DNA of 28,385 bases from assembly GCA_036940085.1 (NCBI GenBank), contig JALLBK010000147.1, positions 1-28,385 of the forward strand. Reading direction: 5' to 3'. Made by a program: the position numbers and the translations under genes. This document shows, piece by piece, positions 22,227-28,385 of the stretch; the stretch's first letter is position 1, and each line of letters opens with the position of its first letter. The DNA comes from Discostella pseudostelligera. Taxonomy: Eukaryota; Bacillariophyta; Thalassiosirophyceae; Thalassiosirales; Thalassiosiraceae. Below the pieces are notes generated by a model. That model was not told the DNA's origin and ran no database searches. It worked only from the letters and a program-made list of their open reading frames with translations.

Positions 22227-23574
22227 GAGATAACGACGTAGTTGCCGTAGTGGTGACATCCTCCAAAGAATCTGAAATTGCATATGCCGACGCGGCGCGT
22301 TCCGCCTCGGCGACAATGCGCGGGGGTAAAACATGCCCAAAGAATAATGGACGTGGGAGTAACACTTTTTCCATAAATGGATGCATGGGTATGCTGATAC
22401 CTGTAATATCTTCGTCGAGTATATCGTCTACTTCTGCCATCGTCTCGTCGATGTCGGCATCGGTTTCAGCGTCGGTCCTTTCCCGTTCCGAGTCAGTTTC
22501 CCCCTCGACGGCAACGACAGCCGTAGTAGCGTCGGTAGTAACCATATCTTCTCCATCGTCTTCGTCGGCAGCCGCTTGGATTGCTGTCATAAATGAGGCA
22601 TTGGATGTCTCAATATCGCTACTGCCAGTAGTAGTAGTAGTAGTAGTACTACCCTTGACCCTGGCTGTGGGAGGGAAATTGATCACCAAAGTGCCAGAAT
22701 TGTAAGTTGTTGTTTCCCCACATTCCACGGAGGAGGTATCATCATTATTATTTGCATATTGCGCGCCATGATGTATTGCCATTAAGAATTTCGAATCGGT
22801 GTCTAAACTCGCCTCATTGTTATTCTTGGACTGTGATGGTGGATAAGAAGTACTGTGACTGCTGCTAGCCTTTGTCGTCGTCGTCTGTCCCGCACCAACC
22901 TGCTGCTGCTGCTGCTGCCTTGCTACTAGCGGCTTTACCGATGGTGTTGGATGAATGACAAAGGATCCACTGGGAAAGTATGGTTTTGTCCGCGCTCTGC
23001 CTAAGCCACCCATTCCACCGATATCATCATCCTCAACACCAACCGGAACAGATTCGGCGCGAAGCGCTCCCAAGAAGGCGGCATTGGCATGTGCCATGGA
23101 ATCGTCGCTGGATGTAGTAGCACCGCCACCACTGCCACCACCTCTTCCTATTCCTACTACCTCGCCTCCTTTGTCCTTCTCTTCGGATGTGGGAGGTGGT
23201 GGTTGTGCGGAGGAGGATTCATTATCGGTGTTGCTGCCGGGAGGAATCAGACCTGGCACAATGTTGTAATTCGAAGGGGGTTTCATCCCAGCAGCATTCG
23301 TCGGTACTGCAATCTCCTGCTCCTGCTGCTGCTTCTTCTTCGAGATAGACACTGGTCGATGAATAATAGTTCGACGTAAAAATCCTCCCATACTTGCCAG
23401 GGAGGAGGAGCTCCCCCGTTGATGGGCGTTGAAGAGGCTGGTATTCGTTGTATTTGTATTGGTGGAGATGGAGGGCTGCTGCTGCTGCTGCTGCTGGTTT
23501 TGATCATTGTCGTCACCGGCACCGCCACCACCATTGTCATTGATGGACTCGTTGCTGTTCAATCGTCCTGACAT
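10524..23574 (-). CDS. Giant DOCK/SPIKE1-family guanine nucleotide exchange factor
   Basis: I reconstruct 12 exons: 18038-23574, 17836-17966, 16894-17755, 15767-16809, 15658-15691, 13687-15577, 13177-13604, 12645-13071, 12303-12573, 11689-12225, 10878-11606, 10524-10789. All 11 introns are GT-AG, 71-105 nt, and every phase agrees. The total is 12,156 nt or about 4,051 residues, roughly twice the usual DOCK length. The first ATG in frame is at 23574; the frame extends to a GTG at 23604. Residues ~1-900 are disordered (poly-Gln, poly-Asp, Ser/Thr). The DHR-1/C2 domain lies near 1440-1650 (DEFKMKLPLILG, FGLLFSIYQLE, GCGFLPL). DHR-2 runs from ~3170 to ~3960: VAWLQKLAEFHRMRGRFAEE, GRFYKVYFHGG, GFVYRVPSN, IKVTPLRPLF, VDRFYFTQP, QVENPFPACVTR. 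DHR-2 loads GTP onto Rho/Rac/Cdc42-type GTPases and DHR-1 binds phosphoinositides, so control of actin at membranes is inferred. The middle is probably armadillo-like helices. Confidence 0.9.
21184..23079 (-). repeat. Repeated FLxAI and SGTFV motifs in the DOCK N-terminus
   Basis: Residues ~166-797 of the DOCK protein carry six copies of an aromatic-hydrophobic motif: AFLGAL (166), KFLMAI (262), SFMTAI (327), EFLQYA (685), QFLQLI (725), DFIEAA (792), plus the hybrid STFVQAV (775). Between them stand SGSFV (202), SGTLV (293), SGTFV (703) and SGTFV (745). Each sits in otherwise disordered, acidic sequence. Confidence 0.7.
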
Positions 23575-24166
23575 GATTCTAATTGAAGCTACTGCCCATT
23601 GCACATCATAATGTAGGAGGGTGATTGATGATTGGGATAGTATCTCTCTAGAGGGGTAGGGGAGGTGTCAGCCTCTCGCGGCCATCATGGTCCATGCTGA
23701 TGCTGTGCGTGCTGATGCTGTATGCGTAGCTGGGGTTGATTTTTTTGTGTATGGCGGTGTTTGTGCGTCTCTGGGCGGCGGGTGGCAGATTTGGCGACAA
23801 CAAGGACATGGGAATCAATAGGAATACTATCTAACTGCACCGGGACAAAAATGGCGCGAACTTGATTCGGGGGCTGGAATTGGGGGCAGAATGGGGGGAA
23901 GGCATCAAGGTCTGGCCGTCATTCAGGAAAGCCTCTTCTCGCTGGGGTGCAGATGTACTAATTCCGAAATAGAAACCTACGAGAAGCTCAGGTAGGATCT
24001 TCTTTGGTCCGAGCTCGGCCCGCGCGTCAACGGTAGCAAATCTTCCTCTCTTCTTCTCCCTCTCTTTTCCCCCACACTCTCCGCTACTCTACTCTCTCCG
24101 ACACACCATTTCGGTCGAATCCAAAGCTCTATCCAAAGACAAAGCCAATAAATAATTCAGCAAACC
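23575..24166. promoter_or_regulatory. Divergent promoter region, DOCK / V-ATPase G
   Basis: The two genes diverge from this ~590-bp gap. GCGGCCATCATGGTC at 23678-23692 is a copy of the motif upstream of RBR. ATGGCGCGAA near 23850 resembles an E2F box. A strong CT-rich tract (about 24040-24105) precedes the V-ATPase start. No TATA box is obvious and no gene lies inside. Confidence 0.5.
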
Positions 24167-24905
24167 ATGAACAGCGGATCGGGAATTCAAGAGCTCATGG
24201 CCGCGGAAACGCGTGCCTCTCAAATTGTGGCAGAGGCGAGGATAGGTCAGTGTTCATGACGCATTTGGAATGGGGAGAGGGGGTTGTCGGGGGAATGCCG
24301 TCGTCGGAAGATTGTGATCAAGAAAGATTGGCGAATGACGGCGGCGGCGCCTCGGCATTGCATCATGGCTATCGATCCGGATGATCCGACAACCCCCATC
24401 TCTCTCTTAATATCTCGCGAAACGATGTTCTCCTATTTGTATCTCTGATCTAATCTAACGCGCTGGTATACCTCTATCCTCCATCGCTCATTTCTATGGA
24501 CAGCTCGAGGAGACCGCATGAAGCAAGCACAAACCGACGCCGACGAACTAATCGCTGCATACAGGCTTGAACAGCAAGAGGCATTCGACAAGGCGTCTAG
24601 TGTGGATGGTAAGATTTAATCTCATACAAATCACACTATTCTTGTTATGTCGCGCCCATATCTCAACACGACAAACCTCTCCCCCACACATAAAATATTA
24701 TTTCACCTTATTCCCAGGCGGATCGGGCAACGATGCCTCGGCGAAACTTCAAGCCGAAACAACCAAAGACATTCAGGCAATGCAGGGGCGATTCACTAAG
24801 AATGCACAAAAGGCCGTGGATGTCCTACTCTCGAAATGTTGTGAAGTTAGTTTGGAGGTGCCGTCGGCGAGGATTCGTTCGACTCAAAAGTTGTATGGAA
24901 AGTAA
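24167..24905 (+). CDS. ATP6V1G: V-type H+-ATPase subunit G (V1 peripheral stalk)
   Basis: Three exons, 24167-24245, 24504-24608 and 24718-24905, join in phase 1 with GT-AG introns of 258 and 109 nt and give 123 residues, close to the usual ~115-120. The start MNSGSGIQELMAAETRASQI followed by VAEAR is the diagnostic N-terminus of Vma10/subunit G (GIQxLLxAExxAxxIVxxAR). It continues RMKQAQTDADELIAAYRLEQQEAF, the conserved helix that pairs with subunit E. The protein belongs to the peripheral stalk linking V1 to the membrane sector and is needed for acidification of vacuoles and, in diatoms, probably of silica-deposition or photosynthetic compartments (inference). The C-terminal half is a charged helix ending in KLYGK. 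It shares its promoter region with DOCK. Confidence 0.93.
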
Positions 24906-25433
24906 ATATGTACGTGGCGATGGGGAGTAGAATGTAGTAGGGGATGGATTGGTGAGGGAAATTCTGTCTGGAATCATCGTGGCCTCGGAAGTAATGGGGG
25001 GAGTACACATGGTGATTGCAAACAACTACTACTGGCATCTCAATGACGGGGGGGGGGCGGCGCTAGACAGTTATGGTGTAGACTTTGTGCGCTGTCATTG
25101 TGTTACTTAGACTTGATAGACTATTATCGACAATCTTCTCGGGCCGAAGATTGCTTGTCAGGATGTTTGACCACCGTTGCTTATTCCAATTGCGTTCACC
25201 CCTGTTCACCCGCTCCTCTCTGATCTCAATCAAGGCACCCAACAACCTACTCCCCCCTCTGGAAGCAACGAAGTCAACATGATATGCCCATAGTCTCGCA
25301 CTCGACCACCACTCTCGAAGGTTGACCAAAGTCCTTTGATCGATGTCGTTGTCCTCCCTTATCTCTTGCCATGAAAAGCACGAGAGATGAGATGATGATA
25401 GAGTCAAAGATTTCGCCGCCTGTCTTCGTCCTC

Positions 25434-25557
25434 CACGTGGTAGGCCGAGTTTTGCCTCCCGCCAAAATTATGCCACGTGGGAATACTTTGGAGTCGAGTC
25501 ATTACTTTCCCGCCGTAATATGGTACTGCCATGTGGAAGTGACTCTTCTGCCACGTG
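25434..25557 (-). promoter_or_regulatory. Two further G-box/E2F units upstream of GMC
   Basis: CACGTG at 25434, 25474 and 25552, with CATGTG at 25530. On the minus strand, CCACGTGG is followed by AATTTTGGCGGGAGGC, and CACATGGCAG is followed by ACGGCGGGAAAG and then TGACTCGACTC, the same order as at 10131-10372. The units lie 222-345 bp upstream of the GMC start and, as at RBR, read away from the gene. Confidence 0.65.
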
Positions 25558-25628
25558 TAATCACAGCTCAGGAGGTCGTTTTATTGCGTTTTGTATGGGG
25601 GTCGAGGGCGGTTTCCGTAGGGGAGGCG

Positions 25629-25643
25629 GCGGCTGTCATGGTT
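25629..25643 (+). promoter_or_regulatory. Shared upstream motif GCGGCTGTCATGGTT (GMC copy)
   Basis: Related to the copies upstream of RBR and DOCK. It is preceded by GTAGGGGAGG, which also precedes the DOCK copy. Confidence 0.35.
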
Positions 25644-25778
25644 GACTCGATTTATTTTTGTGTTTTGTGATCGGGTTGTGATTTGTTGGGTGCAACAGTC
25701 AACAACATCGCACAAATCGCGAGCCTTCCATAACAACTTCCAGACTTCCAGCGCGCCGACAAGACCCTGCCGCATCGC

Positions 25779-28229
25779 ATGGCCTCCAGTGCCGCCACCA
25801 ACACCAACACCCACAATAACAACCTCGACAAGCAGCTATCCTTCGATGTAATCATCGTTGGCGCCGGGCCCTCTGCGGCGGGCTTGCTCCACGGGCTGCT
25901 GAAGCGCATACTCGAACAGGATGTTCGCGGCGACGGTACACAAATTCGTATTGCAGTTATTGAGCGCGGTGCAGGTTTTAATAATGAAGCTTCCGTCCTT
26001 CTCGATGATGACGATATCATCATAGACGAAGCAGATAACGCCTTTGCCGATGAATGTAGACAATGCAATGGAAGTGAGAAGACATCGACGTCGAAGGCAC
26101 TACACTCTTCCAGTGACATGCAATTGAAGGACGAGGTTGTAGCTGCGACAGTAATACGAAATTCAACAAAAAGCAGATTTGACCATCCTCATCAATCGAC
26201 ATATTCCTTAAGACATTGGTTCACAGCCGCTCATTTTAGATCGAGGCCTACGGATAGGTACGAAATAGGCGGTGGCGTTTCGCGATCGTCATCACCATCA
26301 TCGGCAATATTACATTCTCCACTGCCTTCACCGACCATGCTGCATACCACCACTCCACAACGATACATGAACAATCGCATTATTGATGTACCCACCGGTA
26401 TTGGATGGGGAGGGACTACCAACATTAATGCCGGATTGGTCGTAGAACCATGTTATGGGCATACTTGGAATGAAGATGCTCATCGAGGGAGTACTAGCGG
26501 CAATGGTGCTGAACCGGATTATGGCAACAATCATTGTGGTTATGCGGGAGATTTTGATACATGGCCGGGTCAATGGAAGTGCGGGAGAATAATAAGAAAG
26601 GCAATGCAGGAAGTTCTTGATGCAATGAGAAAGAATGATTCGTTGAGATCAAATTATGATTCATCATCTGCCGAGTCCGGGCTAGTATCCGCAGAGGCAA
26701 ACATATCAACAAGCAACCACAAGCCGTTCCATTGGATGATGCAAGAATATTCATCCGAGGAGTATGGCCGATTTCAACACGTTGTGACCTCCTCCAAAAC
26801 CATGCCGGCAAATCATACGAATCTGGATGATGTTACAAACGAGGAAGAAAATGGGTTAGGGCATACAGAATCCAAACGCATCAACTACTTCTCCTCATTA
26901 ATTGAACCGCTGCTACAAAACTATCCCGAGTTGGAATCATGCGTTTCGTTCCTATCTGGACTTCAAGTAGAACGCATATTGATCGACTTTGCGCATGGAT
27001 GTCCTCGTGCACACGGGGTGGAGGTGACAACATCAACATCCGACAATCGTCGCCGATTCATCATTGAGTCAAGCCATGAAATCGTCGTTTGTGCTGGAGC
27101 CATTGGCAGCCCCTCGCTGCTACTGGCGAGTGGTATTGGACGCGATGATGACTTGATGGCCGCGGGCATTGTTCCATGGTATGATTTACCAGACGGCGCT
27201 CATCGTTCTACCAAAAGCTGTGAAACATATAAGAATCTCCCTGTGGGTCATAATCTACGCGATCATCCCATTCTTCCTCGAATACTTGTCACTGCATATC
27301 GTCAGGAGATGTCTACATTATCCACCAACTCCATCCGTGGTTCGTTGTACCTTGATATTCCGACGAAGGAGGAGAACACCGCTAAATTTGAACTGCAATT
27401 GGTCGATGGAATACAAATGGAAACCATGATTATTCATGCTGCTGCCGCGGCACTTCGGCGAAGTTGGATGTTGTCGATTGGCAACACGAAGTGGAAAGTA
27501 CCACTCGCGTGGACAACATTTGCATTTGACTTCGTACGCTTCATTTTGAATGTCATGTTCAGCTTTCGTTTCTTCCGAGTCGAAACTCGGCTTCGTACTG
27601 CATCCATCAATGTTTGCTTGTTGAATCCACAATCTACCGGCAAAGTTCGCATAATAGCTAACAGGAACAAGGATGATGGCGAGGTTGTGAAATCTTCGCC
27701 TACACGGCTCAGTGACTGCCGAGTAATGGTGGATCCAGGATATTTGTCCGATCCGCGTGACGTAGATGCACTATGGATGGGGTGGAAAGCCTCCTCGAGG
27801 GTAAAGCGGCGATGGTTTGGTGAATGTAAAGAACTCCTTCCCGGTTTACCGTTCGTGGCAGTTCATTATCTGATCTCATCTATGATGTCGATATTCATGA
27901 TGCTCCTGTCGGGGTTTGTGAGTAATGACGTCACCAAGAAGCAAGGCGACAGACCTGTGTGGTTTTCAAGTTATGCTGCTGAATTTACAAATCCATATTA
28001 TCATTGGTGTGGAACTTGCGCTATGGGAGAGGACACGAAGGATAATGAGGCAACGACGGAACAATCTACGTTTGTGGTGGACGAGCATCTGTGCGTTCGA
28101 GGCATTGCGGGGTTGCGTGTGTGTGACGCCTCCGTCTTTCCAGGATGCATCTCAGCCCCGACGGCCTTGACTTGTGCTGCGTTGGGACGAGCAGCGTCGA
28201 CGTTTGTATTAAATAGCAAAATAAAGTAG
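25779..28229 (+). CDS. GMC-family FAD-dependent oxidoreductase
   Basis: Single exon, 816 residues; GMC enzymes are usually 550-650. The FAD-binding Rossmann motif GAGPSAAG is at 28-35 after FDVIIV. The GMC signature 1 region is near 207-225 (GIGWGGTTNINAGLVVEP). Signature 2 is near 439-455 (GAIGSPSLLLASGIG). The C-terminal block YHWCGTCAMG near 742-751 carries the expected catalytic His, and VVDEHLCVRGIAGLRVCDAS follows. Members oxidise alcohols such as choline, glucose or long-chain alcohols, with O2 or another acceptor; the substrate cannot be read here. Extra length comes from low-complexity inserts (~65-200 and ~230-380). Two hydrophobic stretches (~580-600 and ~690-712) could associate with membrane. 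There is no signal peptide. The Asn/His that normally follows in the TSGNPNAPT-type block is not visible. It is the only multi-domain gene here without introns. Confidence 0.9.
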   Translation: MASSAATNTNTHNNNLDKQLSFDVIIVGAGPSAAGLLHGLLKRILEQDVRGDGTQIRIAVIERGAGFNNEASVLLDDDDIIIDEADNAFADECRQCNGSEKTSTSKALHSSSDMQLKDEVVAATVIRNSTKSRFDHPHQSTYSLRHWFTAAHFRSRPTDRYEIGGGVSRSSSPSSAILHSPLPSPTMLHTTTPQRYMNNRIIDVPTGIGWGGTTNINAGLVVEPCYGHTWNEDAHRGSTSGNGAEPDYGNNHCGYAGDFDTWPGQWKCGRIIRKAMQEVLDAMRKNDSLRSNYDSSSAESGLVSAEANISTSNHKPFHWMMQEYSSEEYGRFQHVVTSSKTMPANHTNLDDVTNEEENGLGHTESKRINYFSSLIEPLLQNYPELESCVSFLSGLQVERILIDFAHGCPRAHGVEVTTSTSDNRRRFIIESSHEIVVCAGAIGSPSLLLASGIGRDDDLMAAGIVPWYDLPDGAHRSTKSCETYKNLPVGHNLRDHPILPRILVTAYRQEMSTLSTNSIRGSLYLDIPTKEENTAKFELQLVDGIQMETMIIHAAAAALRRSWMLSIGNTKWKVPLAWTTFAFDFVRFILNVMFSFRFFRVETRLRTASINVCLLNPQSTGKVRIIANRNKDDGEVVKSSPTRLSDCRVMVDPGYLSDPRDVDALWMGWKASSRVKRRWFGECKELLPGLPFVAVHYLISSMMSIFMMLLSGFVSNDVTKKQGDRPVWFSSYAAEFTNPYYHWCGTCAMGEDTKDNEATTEQSTFVVDEHLCVRGIAGLRVCDASVFPGCISAPTALTCAALGRAASTFVLNSKIK

Positions 28230-28331
28230 AACAAAGATATGCATTCGCTAATATCTCTAATCAAAGCTCTGGTGGACCTACTAATCAAGAGAGCAGTACT
28301 ACATTTTGCTATTGCTTCGTGACTTTGATTG

Positions 28332-28385
28332 TGGCTTACTAAGAATTACAGTTACACTATAACACCCGTATTCAACGCTGTCCTC
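28332..28385 (+). repeat. Dispersed repeat, copy 2 (runs off the window)
   Basis: 53 of 54 bases match the reverse complement of 3227-3280. It begins about 100 bp after the GMC stop and continues past the window edge, so the full length and type of the element are unknown. Confidence 0.8.

Larger units (their letters stand above)
24906..25778. other. Intergenic region between V-ATPase G and GMC
   Basis: No convincing gene. It holds the V-ATPase 3' flank, a run of ten G at 25048-25057, a minus-strand open stretch without an ATG (25063-25407), the G-box/E2F units at 25434-25557 and the shared motif at 25629-25643. Confidence 0.5.

Noticed and set aside
22190..22245. Poly-Val / poly-Gln trinucleotide run as a separate feature
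   Set aside because: It is the (CAA/CAG)n poly-Gln tract of the DOCK N-terminus; common in such proteins.
23575..23604. Starting the DOCK protein at 23604
   Set aside because: The codon there is GTG; the first ATG in frame is at 23574.
25063..25407. Minus-strand open stretch of 114 codons with Trp-rich, protein-like composition
   Set aside because: It has no ATG near its start (only TTG), no visible splice acceptor with an upstream exon, and no recognisable domain.
1..28385. tRNA, rRNA or CRISPR features
   Set aside because: I saw no tRNA-like box B context, no rRNA sequence and no regularly spaced direct repeats with unique spacers; the 10.1-10.4 kb array has similar inter-unit text and irregular spacing.

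Overview
The window looks like nuclear DNA of a stramenopile, most likely a centric diatom. Genes are packed with short gaps. Introns are short GT-AG introns, mostly 63-123 nt with one of 258 nt. Proteins carry long poly-Gln, poly-Asp and Ser/Thr-rich stretches. The gene set is eukaryotic: a DOCK-family GEF, an RBR ubiquitin ligase, V-ATPase subunit G, an FG/GLEBS nucleoporin-like protein and a GMC oxidoreductase. The species call is inference; no marker gene or organelle sequence is present.

Layout. 1-1857: two convergent, unrecognised ORFs, the first cut by the window edge. 1858-3226: no convincing gene, with small purine-rich repeats and an isolated intron-like segment. 3227-3837 (-): a truncated copy of the RNF216-type RBR ligase, broken at a dispersed repeat. 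Another copy of that repeat begins at the last bases of the window, in opposite orientation. 3914-7276 (-): a multi-exon FG/NPF-repeat gene with two GLEBS (Rae1/Gle2-binding) motifs, apparently lacking its 5' end and any Nup98 autoprotease domain. 7277-8140: non-coding, with a 184-bp tandem duplication. 8141-9979 (-): the intact RBR ligase in two exons. 10131-10372: a five-unit array pairing CACGTGG with TTGGCGGGA (G-box plus E2F-like), upstream of the ligase. 10524-23574 (-): a very large DOCK gene. I reconstructed it as 12 exons whose phases all agree, giving about 4,051 residues. 23575-24166: divergent promoter region. 24167-24905 (+): V-ATPase subunit G in three exons. 24906-25778: intergenic, with two more units of the G-box/E2F array. 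25779-28229 (+): intronless GMC oxidoreductase.

The genes do not form one obvious pathway. Links seen in the DNA are the shared promoter repeat upstream of the RBR ligase and the GMC gene, a second motif (GCGGCYRTCATGGT) upstream of RBR, DOCK and GMC, and the order RBR - FG gene - RBR fragment on one strand, which suggests an old segmental duplication. The most unusual items are the repeated FLxAI / SGTFV motif pairs in the DOCK N-terminus, the tandem GLEBS motifs, two stop-free in-frame introns of the FG gene that would encode membrane-like segments if retained, and the dispersed G-box/E2F array.
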